Positions 17,105 through 25,318 of a stretch of 64,000 nucleotides of DNA are shown in pieces (the first letter of the stretch is position 1; each line of letters starts with the position of its first letter). The stretch is from assembly GCA_035541935.1 (NCBI GenBank), contig DATKMJ010000068.1:1-64000 (forward strand). The letters run 5' to 3'. This DNA is from Candidatus Binatia bacterium (GTDB lineage: Bacteria > Vulcanimicrobiota > Vulcanimicrobiia > Vulcanimicrobiales > Vulcanimicrobiaceae). The notes beneath the pieces were generated by a model. That model worked only from the letters and a program-made list of their open reading frames with translations, ran no database searches and was not told where the DNA came from. The translations under genes and the position numbers were made by a program.

Positions 17105-18053
17105 CGCGAGGGGAGGAGCCGGAGCGCGTTTGCGCCGGCAGCTCTCCGTAGACGGCACGATACTCGGCAGAGAATCTCCCAAGGTGAGAAAAGCCGTGAT
17201 CCAACGCGATTTCTGTGATGGAAGCGGCGCGCCCAGACGCGAGAAGGTCGCGGCGAACGTCGGCCAATCTCAATAACCGCAAGTATTGCATCGGTGTGAG
17301 GCCGTACAACTCGCAAAAGCCTTGAAAAAGCGTTCGTTTCGGAACTCCAGCGTACGCACACAGTTGGGCGATATTGAGCTCCTGATCTCGAGCATGCCGA
17401 ATAATTTCCATCGCTTTTCGGGCGGCGGCAAAACGCCGAATCCCATTACGTTGCGCCGCCGTCTCATACGAAATCTCCGCAAGAAGGGCTGCGAGATCTC
17501 GGGCGAACCTGTCTGGGGTGCGGCGTAAGATGTTCGGGTCGCGTCGAGCTCGCTGCATGAGACTCTCGGCGAAGCGAATGGCGTTGCGATGCGTTTCATC
17601 GTCACTCAGTTTCAATACCGCTCCGGGGCCAGAGCGCGCTGCGGTCAACATCTCGGGTAAAGTGCTCTCAGCGAGAGGCCGGTCCAAAACAATGGTTACG
17701 TGCCTTGTTGCCGCTTCGAGCCGATATTCAAATTCACGCTCGCCGTTCGATAGAATGACTCCCCGCGGTTCCACAGCCCGGCCCCCGCATACGCCGAGGT
17801 GCGTTTCGGGATAAGGGATGACGATCGTGAGAGCTCCGGGCGGCGTTATGCCATGAATGCCATAACCCGCACCATATTGGATGATGCCGAGTTGCGCGTG
17901 TAGCGAATGCGCCAATAGAAACCGCGCCGTAAAGTTTCGATGATCGCGCACCGCGTAATCGTGGTTCCACGCCTTCGCAAAGTCTCGAAGGCGGTCGAGG
18001 TCCGATTCGCACTGGTCGATGACGAGCCCGGCGGGGAAGAGCGCGTCGCTCAT
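17085..18053 (-). CDS. AraC-family transcriptional regulator
   Basis: About 322 residues. The C-terminal 100 residues form the double helix-turn-helix of the AraC/XylS family: LNIAQLCAYAGVPKRTLFQGFCELYGLTPMQYLRLLRL, then ITEIALDHGFSHLGRFSAEYRAVYGELP, the second being the classic signature. The N-terminal part resembles the AraC_binding_2/cupin type (FTARFLLAHSLHAQLGIIQYG, GALTIVIPYPE). I used the ATG at 18053; a TTG at 18101 would add 16 residues. It is divergent from the GH18-like lipoprotein and convergent with the DUF1254 gene; either could be a target. The stop lies in the loop of a hairpin. Confidence 0.88.
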   Translation of the reverse strand: MSDALFPAGLVIDQCESDLDRLRDFAKAWNHDYAVRDHRNFTARFLLAHSLHAQLGIIQYGAGYGIHGITPPGALTIVIPYPETHLGVCGGRAVEPRGVILSNGEREFEYRLEAATRHVTIVLDRPLAESTLPEMLTAARSGPGAVLKLSDDETHRNAIRFAESLMQRARRDPNILRRTPDRFARDLAALLAEISYETAAQRNGIRRFAAARKAMEIIRHARDQELNIAQLCAYAGVPKRTLFQGFCELYGLTPMQYLRLLRLADVRRDLLASGRAASITEIALDHGFSHLGRFSAEYRAVYGELPAQTRSGSSPRGEARPF

Positions 18054-18396
18054 GAGCGGGAGACCGTTCGCCCGCTTGGGCACGGGCCCTTCCCTCGTCA
18101 AGTCTCTCTCAGACGACCATTATCGCGGACGAGCGTACTGCGCTTATTAAACCGTTCCGCGATTTTTGGTTTTTTGGCAGGGCGGCGTTTCTTGCTGGAA
18201 TGGGCTCAAACCCGAATCACTTTGCAAAGACGGAGTCGGGAACGCCCTCGACTCGTACGAATCCTTCGGAATCCGCACCTACAGCTCACGACAAAGAGCA
18301 TCGTCAAAGAATCCGCCGAAATAATCGCGTTAGGGGCGACCCGCCGCATGACGGGGCGTGCTTCTCAAGAAGCGGCTATAGAAAGGAGTTCCAAAC
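18054..18396. other. Divergent intergenic region
   Basis: A 343-bp gap between the AraC gene and the GH18-like lipoprotein. It holds an AT-rich patch near 18140-18180 (TTATTAAACC and GATTTTTGGTTTTTTGG), a likely promoter zone, and the AAAGGAG ribosome site at 18382-18388. No gene is visible in it. Confidence 0.5.
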
Positions 18397-19389
18397 GTGC
18401 GATTAAGCCTTCTCGGGGCTAGCGCCGCGCTCGCCGCAGACCTCGTACTTTCAGCGTGCAACAGCAATACCGGCGTGCTGGCGAATACGCCGTCGTCTTC
18501 GGGCCCGCAAGCCCTGATGGCGGTTCATCGCCATAAAGGCGCTCTCGCCGGCGCGGCCGCTGCACAGACAGGCTATGTCGGCATTCTGGGGGGAGGGCCG
18601 GTTTACAAACACGTCCCGAAAAATATCAGGGAACTCGAGAATTCAGGGTTCAATGAACTGATCGTCTGGAGCGTCGAGGTCGGCAGCACGGGCGATTTGA
18701 ATCTGAACGGCGAATTTCCGCTGACGTCGGATGGCGAGTATATCGGGAATCAAACATACCCCGATTTCCCCGCCGATCTGAAGAAGATCAAGCGGGGCAC
18801 GGTCACGCGCGTCACGCTCAGCATCGGGTCGTCCAACTACGGCGATTGGGAGAATATCGAATCGCTGATCGAATCGCAGGGAACCGGACCGGACAGCATT
18901 CTCTACCAGGATTTCGCCGCGCTGAAGGCGGCGCTGCCGCTCGACGCAATCGATTTCGATGAGGAGAACGGCTACGACGAATCTTCAACGATCGAATTCG
19001 CAGTGATGCTGGGGAAGCTTGGCTACGAGGTCACCATGGATCCCTATACCGATTCCGGTTTCTGGACGGATGTCGTGTCGAAAATCAACAAGAAGCGAGT
19101 CGGCACGGTGGATGCCATTCATTTGCAAACGTATGCCGGGGGGGCAGGCAACAGTCCCTGCTCGGGCTGGAATTTCGGCGGCGTTCCGGTTTACCCGGGC
19201 GTATCGGACCAACGCTCGGCCCCGCCCGATCTGACACCGGCCGAGGTAAAGACGGCGATGAAGAACTGGCACATGCAATGCGGCATCACCGGCGGCTGGC
19301 TGTGGATTTTCGATCAGATCGCGGGCACCAACCTGGTGCGGAAATACGCCCACGCGATCACCAGCGGCGTCGGCGGAGCGGCACGGTAG
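18397..19389 (+). CDS. GH18-like lipoprotein
   Basis: A 330-residue lipoprotein: the signal MRLSLLGASAALAADLV leads to lipobox LSAC. GTG at 18397 is the start because AAAGGAG lies 8 bases upstream. The mature domain resembles a glycoside hydrolase family 18 TIM barrel: YVGILGGGPVY, ELIVWSVEV, RVTLSIGSS, and LDAIDFDEENGYD, which fits the DxxDxDxE catalytic motif (Asp-x-Asp-Glu), then LGYEVTMDPY and DAIHLQTYAGG. Endo-N-acetylglucosaminidase or chitinase-like activity is possible. The order of strands is right but overall similarity is loose, so the call is tentative. Confidence 0.65.
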   Translation: MRLSLLGASAALAADLVLSACNSNTGVLANTPSSSGPQALMAVHRHKGALAGAAAAQTGYVGILGGGPVYKHVPKNIRELENSGFNELIVWSVEVGSTGDLNLNGEFPLTSDGEYIGNQTYPDFPADLKKIKRGTVTRVTLSIGSSNYGDWENIESLIESQGTGPDSILYQDFAALKAALPLDAIDFDEENGYDESSTIEFAVMLGKLGYEVTMDPYTDSGFWTDVVSKINKKRVGTVDAIHLQTYAGGAGNSPCSGWNFGGVPVYPGVSDQRSAPPDLTPAEVKTAMKNWHMQCGITGGWLWIFDQIAGTNLVRKYAHAITSGVGGAAR

Positions 19390-19489
19390 TGGCGTTGCGG
19401 ACCGGCGATTTCTGAGTGAGGCGGCGTGCGGCTTGATTGTGCCTGAGCGTAATCTACAAAGCGGAATGCTTCGTCGCGATCATCGCGCG

Positions 19490-19810
19490 TTACTTGCGGC
19501 GAGTCTCGGCACCCTTTCTCGCGCTCTCTTCGCGATGTGGCTGCGGGTGAACGCCAAGCTCGTGCCAGGACGTCTCTGAGAGGTCGACGGTGTAATACTT
19601 TGCCGCCTTCTCGATGTTCGCGAAGGCCAAAGCGCGATCGTCGCTGGAAACCCCTATACCTTGATCAAAGCGCGCGACCGCGTTGCGCACGTGTTGCGCA
19701 TCGGTCAGCGGCTCTTTACGCTGCTTTGGGAAGGCAAAAACGGTGCCGGGCAAGTCGCTTTCCATGGTCAGTGTGCCGTGTTTCTCGTGCGGCATCCAGG
19801 TCGCTTTCAT
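19490..19810 (-). CDS. DUF6582 family protein
   Basis: A 106-residue cytosolic protein. PKQRKEPLTDAQHVRNAVARFDQ and RALAFANIEKAAKYYTVDLSETSWHELG match the small DUF6582 family seen in soil bacteria; the function is unknown. The C-terminus is basic (RKGAETRRK). ATG at 19810 has a GGGGG-rich ribosome site 7 bases upstream; an earlier ATG lies inside that site. It follows the HdeD gene on the same strand, with a strong hairpin in between. Confidence 0.75.
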   Translation of the reverse strand: MKATWMPHEKHGTLTMESDLPGTVFAFPKQRKEPLTDAQHVRNAVARFDQGIGVSSDDRALAFANIEKAAKYYTVDLSETSWHELGVHPQPHREESARKGAETRRK

Positions 19811-19835
19811 TGCTGTTCCCCCTCTTTCCAACCGT

Positions 19836-19873
19836 ATCGTCGAGGCCGCGGCGTAGCCCGCGGCCTCGACGAT
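19836..19873. repeat. Perfect 16-bp inverted repeat (hairpin)
   Basis: Arms ATCGTCGAGGCCGCGG (19836-19851) and its exact complement (19858-19873) around a 6-base loop CGTAGC. It lies between the HdeD stop and the start of the DUF6582 gene on the minus strand. No U-tract follows on either strand. It may end most transcription after HdeD, or protect the upstream mRNA end. Confidence 0.65.
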
Positions 19874-19896
19874 CTTCTCGACTTCCGGAGTTCTTC

Positions 19897-20448
19897 TTAG
19901 GCCAAGACCTTCGAACTCTCACGCACGGAGCGCAGGCGGAGGCTGAAGGCGACTTGTACGAACCCAAAAAGCAGCGCATAGCACCCAATAACGTATGCTT
20001 CCGCCAACGCGCCTTGTTGCGGACTGCGCATGACCCAAACTCCAAAAGCGACCGAGATCACGCCGCTCAGAATGTAGAACCACTCGTTATTTATGAAATC
20101 GCGAAGCTGAATGCCCGCGGTGATTTCCAAAATGCCGGTCAAGATCGCCCAGCCGGCCAAGACGTAGATGAAGACCTCGGTGCTGCTCATCGGGGCGAAC
20201 CAGATTACGAGCGCGGCAGCGATTCCGACCAGACCCTCCAAGAGCGCTGCCCACCAACGATCTCCGGCCGCGCCGGTTAGCGCGGCGGCGAAGGCCGTGC
20301 AACCTGCGACGAAGGCGAAAAAGCCGATAACGTAGACGACGGCGAGTAGCGTCGTTTCGGGCGCTAAGAAAGCGTACACGCCCACGAGGATCGCTACGAT
20401 CCCTCTGATCAAGAAAAGCCACCAGTTATTGATAAGCGTCTGAATCAT
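19897..20448 (-). CDS. HdeD family acid-resistance membrane protein
   Basis: A 183-residue protein with six predicted membrane helices in three repeated pairs: WWLFLIRGIVAILVGVYAFLAP, TLLAVVYVIGFFAFVAGCTAFA, WWAALLEGLVGIAAALVIWFAP, VFIYVLAGWAILTGILEITAGIQL, EWFYILSGVISVAFGVWVM and EAYVIGCYALLFGFVQVAFSLRL. This is the HdeD/DUF308 family, linked in E. coli to acid resistance at high cell density. ATG at 20448 has AAGG upstream. It starts 4 bp after the helical gene at 20453, so the two form an operon. A second HdeD is at 23326. Confidence 0.9.
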   Translation of the reverse strand: MIQTLINNWWLFLIRGIVAILVGVYAFLAPETTLLAVVYVIGFFAFVAGCTAFAAALTGAAGDRWWAALLEGLVGIAAALVIWFAPMSSTEVFIYVLAGWAILTGILEITAGIQLRDFINNEWFYILSGVISVAFGVWVMRSPQQGALAEAYVIGCYALLFGFVQVAFSLRLRSVRESSKVLA

Positions 20449-20452
20449 TTTC

Positions 20453-20821
20453 TTAACCTTTTGCGCGTTGCACGGCGACCGCATCGGTAAGCTTGTTGAG
20501 AGCGGTCTTCGCGGCCGCATCCATTTCCAGAGTCTTGGCCTTCAGGTCGGCGCCGCGCGCCTTTATTGCGGCTGAGCCTTTTGCCGCGGTCTCCGCAAAC
20601 TGCGCCACCGCTTCCGCGAGCCGCTTCTTGCGCTCCGCATCGTGCTCGGCCGCGGTCTCAGCGAGCTTCGTCTGGATCTGTTGAGCCGCCAGCGTGGCTT
20701 TTTCAAGCCCGGCCTTGGCTTGCGCCTCGTCGGCACCAAACGCTGCTTGAATCGACTTGCTGAGCGATTGTGCCTGCTCGCGCAGTTGATCGAGCGTTTT
20801 CTCTTGCGTGGCTTGAGTCAT
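20453..20821 (-). CDS. Small Ala/Lys-rich helical protein
   Basis: A 122-residue protein, almost entirely helical and probably coiled coil: LDQLREQAQSLSKSIQAAFG, KAGLEKATLAAQQIQTKLAET, EHDAERKKRLAEAVAQFAETA. It has no signal, Cys or Trp. The composition recalls phasin-like or stress-associated helical proteins; no function is claimed. AAGGAAG precedes the ATG. It is operonic with HdeD (4-bp gap). Similar small helical proteins are at 28127 and, interrupted, at 32892. Confidence 0.7.
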   Translation of the reverse strand: MTQATQEKTLDQLREQAQSLSKSIQAAFGADEAQAKAGLEKATLAAQQIQTKLAETAAEHDAERKKRLAEAVAQFAETAAKGSAAIKARGADLKAKTLEMDAAAKTALNKLTDAVAVQRAKG

Positions 20822-21054
20822 TTTTCTGCTTCCTTCGTACGAGACGATTGCGAACTGGTAAGGGCCACGTCGTCATCCACCCTGCGTTATGCTTCTGTTG
20901 AAGTGCGGTGTTACTCGTGGCCCCTCAAACGCAGGATAACAAACGGCAAGCGCTCTTGGGAGTGAGTGAGAGTTCCCGGGTGCCAGGCTCACTTGAGGCG
21001 ATGGCAGATCGCGGCTACGATCGTGCAACTAACCTAACGATAGTGAGGCACGAC

Positions 21055-21195
21055 ATGGCTGGACTACTGGTTTTCAAATCCTTGGCGGACGCGGTGCGTG
21101 CGGGATTTCACGTCTACGATAAGACCGCTCAAGGATATATCGTACGCACCCGCACGCAGGCCGGTTGGGAGTTGGCCGTCGTTGAGCACCAATAG
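21055..21195 (+). CDS. Small conserved-looking hypothetical protein
   Basis: 46 residues: begins MAGLLVFKSLADAVRAGF and has YIVRTRTQAGWELAVVEHQ at the end. The ATG at 21055 has GAGG 8 bases upstream; an in-frame ATG at 21001 with GAGG close by is an alternative. The compact alpha-beta pattern suggests a real miniprotein of unknown function. It is divergent from the helical/HdeD operon. Confidence 0.55.
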   Translation: MAGLLVFKSLADAVRAGFHVYDKTAQGYIVRTRTQAGWELAVVEHQ

Positions 21196-21270
21196 CCGTC
21201 TCACTGCGGCGGCGGCCTCGCGGTGATGCCGGAAGCCGCGCAGCCGTAACGTGATCTGGTAGTTTATCTC

Positions 21271-21459
21271 TCAGGCACGCTGCGTTTCGTGGACGCATTC
21301 GAAGACGTCGTCATGCCCTGCTTTGGGCGTGCACTGTACTTCGACGTGGCGTGAGACGTGATGATCGTGCAGACAGGCCGTCTCCCCACAGATTTCGCCT
21401 TGATCGGCAGGCTTGCACTGGGGACTCTTATGCTCGTGGCGTTCGGTCTGAGAAGTCAT
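21271..21459 (-). CDS. Cys/His-rich miniprotein
   Basis: 62 residues with five Cys (15, 24, 29, 43, 55) and eight His (8, 10, 31, 33, 34, 38, 49, 57), including the cluster CLHDHHVSRH. It has no signal peptide, so the Cys/His set points to cytosolic metal binding, perhaps zinc. An AAAGGAG site lies 11 bases before the ATG, which supports expression. It is located 36 bp downstream of the PQQ dehydrogenase-facing side; its partner is unknown. I do not recognise a named family. Confidence 0.6.
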   Translation of the reverse strand: MTSQTERHEHKSPQCKPADQGEICGETACLHDHHVSRHVEVQCTPKAGHDDVFECVHETQRA

Positions 21460-21494
21460 TCTAACTCATACTCCTTTGGGTCAAGTGTGGCGAA

Positions 21495-23306
21495 TTATAG
21501 CGACTCGACGTATTTTGCGACCGCTTCAACCTCGCTGCGGCTGAGAGGATCTGGATAGAGCTTCGGCATCGGCGGCGCAGGGCTTTCTATCCACGCGATC
21601 GTCTGCGCCAAACTCTTGCGTTGATGCTCGCCCTTCAGCGGCGGAGCGGTACCCCCGGCGCCGCCGGCGCCGTGACAGACCGCGCAATTTGCCGCGAAGA
21701 TCGCCGCTCCGGATTGCGCCGCGGTCGCCGGCCGATATCGCGCGTCGACGACGATCGGGTTCGCAGCGTCGAGCGCAAAGACGGTGACGGTGGGAGAGCC
21801 CGAACCGCCGAAAAACCGCGAAAGGCTGCCGCTCGGCACGGCGACGTACTGTTTGCCTGCGACGGCGTAGGAAACGATGCCGCCCGCGATCGAGCCCGGC
21901 AGCTTCCACGACGCGAGCTGCGATCCGTCCTCACTGCGTAACGCATAGAGATTACCGAGCATATCGGCCGCAAAGACGACTCCGCCTGCGGTGGATGTCA
22001 CGCCGGCGATGTTCGGCGCGGGCAAACGCTTGCGCCATTTGATCGCGCCAGTCGTCTCATCGAGGGCGCTCAACCATCCAACGGGCTTTCCGCCGGCTTT
22101 GAACTCGCCCCCGTAGAAGCTAACGCCGACGACATCCCTTACGCCACCGAGCGTGTAGGTGCCGCACAGATCGTTCGATCCGACGAACAGCAAGTTGCGC
22201 CCGGAATCGACCGACGGCCCGAACCATTCGGTGCCGCCGAGCGGACCGGGACACGTATAAACCCCCGCAGTCGTCGGCGCAACGGTATTGTTTTTCAAGG
22301 TCGAGATCGCGGTCTTCACGCGAAGCGCGTGGGTTCGCCGGTCGACGAGATGAACGTAGCCATCCTTTCCGGCCGCCGCCATCATCGGCACGCCGTTTGC
22401 ATCGTTATAGAGTGCGGGCGGCGCACCCAAATCGTAGTCATGCGAGTCGTGCGCGACGAGCTGATACCACCATCGGAGCTTTCCCGTTTTTGCGTCTAGC
22501 ACCACGGCGGAATCTGTGAACAGGTTCGCTCCGGGGCGAACGCCGGGAGCCCAATCAGGCGCCGGATTGCCGACCGGCACGAACAGCTCGCCGGTGGCAG
22601 GATCAAGCGTGTACGACGTCCACATTCCGCCACCGCCGGTTCCGGTCGATCGCGGGTTTCCCCAAGTTTCGGCGCCGACGGCCTTACCCTCTGGGACCGT
22701 GTAGAAGAGCCACTTGCGCTTCCCGGTAGCGGCGTCGTACGCCATCATCTTGCCGCGAACACCCCAATCGCTGCCCGCCGCGCCGATAAAGACGAGGCCG
22801 TTCCAAGCCAGCGGCGCCGAACTCAAGAACTGGCCGACTTTCGGATCGACGGCTTTGATCTTCCACAGCACGCGCCCATCGTTTGCATTCATCGCGATGA
22901 GCCGGCCGTCGCCGGTGCCGCGAAAGATGCGACCGTCTAAGAAGGCTGCGCCGCGATTTGCTCCGTAGACGTACGTCTCTTCCGGAACGTAGGCGGTGAC
23001 CCACTTCTTCGTGCAAGTCGCGGCGTCGAACGCGCCCGTCGTACGCGAGGTCGTTACGTAGAGGGTTCCGCCGATTACGAGCGGCGCCGTTTGAAATACC
23101 CCGTCGTCACCCAGCAGAATCCGGCATGAAGGATTGAGGCGCGACACGTTTTGCGGAGCGATCTCCGAGAGGTCGGCGAAGCGCGTCGCGGTGTAATCGC
23201 CGTCGTAACGCGGCCAATCGGCGTCGGAGACGCTCTTAGCCTGCTGCTGGCAGCTCGTCAGTAGCAGGCTAAGAATCGAAACCATAACGATGCGCAGATG
23301 TCGCAC
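21495..23306 (-). CDS. PQQ-dependent dehydrogenase with C-terminal cytochrome c (lipoprotein)
   Basis: A 603-residue quinohaemoprotein. The signal ends in lipobox LTSC, so it is lipid-anchored. Residues about 30-500 form an eight-blade propeller with W-motifs (DAATGKRKWLFY, DAKTGKLRWWYQ, DETTGAIKWRKR) and a HDSHDYDLGAPP segment in the place of the catalytic Asp region of quinoprotein alcohol dehydrogenases. The C-terminal domain has haem motif CAVCH and a distal Met-containing PPMPKLY. It should oxidise an alcohol or sugar in the periplasm and pass electrons to cytochrome c. GTG at 23306 or ATG at 23285 is the start. PQQ synthesis genes are not seen here. Confidence 0.85.
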   Translation of the reverse strand: MRHLRIVMVSILSLLLTSCQQQAKSVSDADWPRYDGDYTATRFADLSEIAPQNVSRLNPSCRILLGDDGVFQTAPLVIGGTLYVTTSRTTGAFDAATCTKKWVTAYVPEETYVYGANRGAAFLDGRIFRGTGDGRLIAMNANDGRVLWKIKAVDPKVGQFLSSAPLAWNGLVFIGAAGSDWGVRGKMMAYDAATGKRKWLFYTVPEGKAVGAETWGNPRSTGTGGGGMWTSYTLDPATGELFVPVGNPAPDWAPGVRPGANLFTDSAVVLDAKTGKLRWWYQLVAHDSHDYDLGAPPALYNDANGVPMMAAAGKDGYVHLVDRRTHALRVKTAISTLKNNTVAPTTAGVYTCPGPLGGTEWFGPSVDSGRNLLFVGSNDLCGTYTLGGVRDVVGVSFYGGEFKAGGKPVGWLSALDETTGAIKWRKRLPAPNIAGVTSTAGGVVFAADMLGNLYALRSEDGSQLASWKLPGSIAGGIVSYAVAGKQYVAVPSGSLSRFFGGSGSPTVTVFALDAANPIVVDARYRPATAAQSGAAIFAANCAVCHGAGGAGGTAPPLKGEHQRKSLAQTIAWIESPAPPMPKLYPDPLSRSEVEAVAKYVESL

Positions 23307-23325
23307 GTTTGTCGACTAGTTTCGC

Positions 23326-23880
23326 TCAGATAGTTCGCAGTTTCCAGGCCATCGCCGACCACGCGACTCCGGCGAAAATGAAGTTTATCCCCACGGCAAT
23401 ACCGATGAACCACAAGCCCGATATTGGCCAAGACGTCCAAAGGATGACCCCCAAAGCGAGCGTGACCAGTCCACTGAGAGCGACCCATCCGTAGTGCGGA
23501 AACTGCAGCCAGAGCGCCGCGACGAACCGGTATATCCCGCCGAAAACGAACAGCACGGCGAGCAAGACCGTAAGGAACAGGGCTCCCAGTTCCGGGTGCT
23601 GGATCAGCATCCAACCGACGATAACATCGAGCGCGCCCACGAGCAACAACAGGATCACGTGCCCAGCGCCGCGCACCATGAAGGTCCCGAAAAGTTGCGC
23701 GATGCCGGCGACGATCAGAAGGACGCCGAGCACGACGACCGACACGACCGAGGCCGCTACGTCGTTCATAATGGCATAAACGCCGACGAGAATTAGCAGG
23801 ATCCCGAGCGCAAGATACCATCCCCACGTCTTATGCGCCTGTTGGATCGATCCAGCGACGTCATCAGCAATTGTTCTCAT
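23326..23880 (-). CDS. HdeD family acid-resistance membrane protein
   Basis: A 184-residue paralogue of the protein at 19897, with six membrane helices: WGWYLALGILLILVGVYAIM, SVVSVVVLGVLLIVAGIAQLFG, HVILLLLVGALDVIVGWMLI, LFLTVLLAVLFVFGGIYRFVAAL, YGWVALSGLVTLALGVILW and WFIGIAVGINFIFAGVAWSAMAW. AAAGGA lies upstream of the ATG. It starts 19 bp before the dehydrogenase gene on the same strand and may be co-transcribed. HdeD-type proteins respond to acid or envelope stress; the exact role here is unknown. Confidence 0.9.
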   Translation of the reverse strand: MRTIADDVAGSIQQAHKTWGWYLALGILLILVGVYAIMNDVAASVVSVVVLGVLLIVAGIAQLFGTFMVRGAGHVILLLLVGALDVIVGWMLIQHPELGALFLTVLLAVLFVFGGIYRFVAALWLQFPHYGWVALSGLVTLALGVILWTSWPISGLWFIGIAVGINFIFAGVAWSAMAWKLRTI

Positions 23881-23987
23881 ATTCTGGTTCCTTTCGCCTC
23901 TATCCTAACCGCAAAGATAAACGGAATGGAGTGACTCAGACTCCCATCCCGGCGCGCCCCGACGTACAACACGTTGCGCGCTAGGAC

Positions 23988-24419
23988 TCAGCCCGCTGCG
24001 AGAAACTGTACGAAGTTGACGCTTTCACTCCAACTAATTACGCGGTCGCCGCGGTAGCCGCCTTGCAAACCAGCACGCGCGTTGGCGTGATAGATCTCGG
24101 GGAGCGCGAGGCGGAACAACGTCAGCTCGTCGGAGGCGCTCATTTGCAGGACGGCCGCAAGGCGAGCGATGAGTCGGGGCGAGATGCGCACCGGGCGACC
24201 GCTCTCGAACCAGCGATACCAGTCGACGCTCACGCCGGCCAGCTCGGCAACCTCGTCGCGGCGGAGCCCCGGAACGCGCCGCCGAGCAGTGCAGGGCAGC
24301 CCGACATCGCTCGGCAACAGCCTCGATCGGCAGGTGGTCATGAACGAGCGAAGCTCCCGACGGCGGGTTAGGTCCAGTACCGTTGGAGCTGCCGGGTTTC
24401 GCTCCATCATCTGGATCAT
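23988..24419 (-). CDS. MmyB-like helix-turn-helix regulator without ligand domain
   Basis: 143 residues. The N-terminal 85 residues match the HTH of MmyB/XRE regulators: RRRELRSFMTTCRSRLLPSDVGLP, RRVPGLRRDEVAELAGVSVDWYRWFESGR and SPRLIARLAAVLQM. Full-length relatives have a further ligand-binding (MLTR) domain of about 170 residues; here only 50 residues follow. A paralogue, 110 residues, is at 37378. Its target could be the flanking HdeD or two-component genes. Confidence 0.8.
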   Translation of the reverse strand: MIQMMERNPAAPTVLDLTRRRELRSFMTTCRSRLLPSDVGLPCTARRRVPGLRRDEVAELAGVSVDWYRWFESGRPVRISPRLIARLAAVLQMSASDELTLFRLALPEIYHANARAGLQGGYRGDRVISWSESVNFVQFLAAG

Positions 24420-24565
24420 AAAATAAAGAAGCCCACGGAGGCGGACAGTCCGTTATCGAAGCAGCTTGGCGACATGGCACATACTTTCTTCTCTCCTCTA
24501 GCCGGCGCGCCTAAGAACTCCATGTCTCGAAAGCTATAGCGCCCGCTGGAAATGAGTTGGAAAAT

Positions 24566-24607
24566 TTCCGGAAAAGCGCCGGAATCTGATTTCCGGATTT
24601 TTTCCGG
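24566..24607 (+). promoter_or_regulatory. Four TTCCGG/CCGGAA boxes upstream of response regulator
   Basis: TTCCGG at 24566, CCGGAA at 24579, TTCCGG at 24591 and TTCCGG at 24602: starts are 13, 12 and 11 bases apart, close to one helical turn each, and end 23 bases before the regulator's ATG. This is a possible binding array for the OmpR-type regulator itself. Confidence 0.4.
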
Positions 24608-24629
24608 CCGTCGCGCCATGATATAGCCG

Positions 24630-25316
24630 ATGACTTCGCATTCTGAGTCAACTCGGATACTTGTGGTCGATGACGAGCCAGAAATTCGGGAAATGCTCGA
24701 ACTCAACCTCAAGCTCCGCGGCTATGAGGTGCGCGCCGCTCCTGATGGAGTCGAAGGCCTTGCCATCGTCCGGGAGTGGCGCCCGGACTTGATCATCCTC
24801 GACGTCGTGATGCCGAAACTTGACGGCTTCACGCTGCTGCCGATGATCAGGCGCATAACCGAAGCGCCAATTATCTTGCTGACGGCAAAGAGCGGGCTGA
24901 GCGACAAGGTCAAGGGGCTCGAAGGCGGCGCCGACGACTATCTCGCGAAGCCGTTCGAGGTCGCCGAGCTTATCGCACGGGTGGAGAAAGCGCTTCGCCG
25001 GCCGTCTCTAAAGCGCCGGACGACGCTGCTATTCGCAGACCTCTCCGTCGATCTGCAGACGTACGCCGTCGTGCGAGGCAGCGTGCGGATCGACCTCACA
25101 GCGCGCGAGTTCAGCGTGCTGACGACCTTGATGCGCAGCCCGGGTCAGGTCTTCTCCCGAGAGCATCTTCTCGCAGCTGTTTGGGGAACCGACAGCGACG
25201 CAGAGCTCGGAATCGTCGATCGTACGATTTCGAATCTGCGCGCGAAAGTCGATCATGGCTTTGAAACTAAACTGATTCAGACGATACGCGGAATCGGCTA
25301 CTCCGTAAGAGACTAG
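24630..25316 (+). CDS. OmpR-family response regulator
   Basis: A 228-residue two-domain regulator. Receiver domain: acidic pair DDEPE, phospho-acceptor Asp58 in LIILDVVMPKLDG, Thr in LLTAKSG and Lys in YLAKPF. C-terminal winged helix: LTAREFSVLTTLMRSPGQVFSREHLL and the recognition part DRTISNLRAKVD, ending IQTIRGIGYSVRD. It pairs with the kinase 2 bp downstream. The stimulus is unknown; membrane or acid stress is suggested by context only. An array of TTCCGG boxes lies just upstream and may be its autoregulatory site. Confidence 0.93.
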   Translation: MTSHSESTRILVVDDEPEIREMLELNLKLRGYEVRAAPDGVEGLAIVREWRPDLIILDVVMPKLDGFTLLPMIRRITEAPIILLTAKSGLSDKVKGLEGGADDYLAKPFEVAELIARVEKALRRPSLKRRTTLLFADLSVDLQTYAVVRGSVRIDLTAREFSVLTTLMRSPGQVFSREHLLAAVWGTDSDAELGIVDRTISNLRAKVDHGFETKLIQTIRGIGYSVRD

Positions 25317-25318
25317 CG

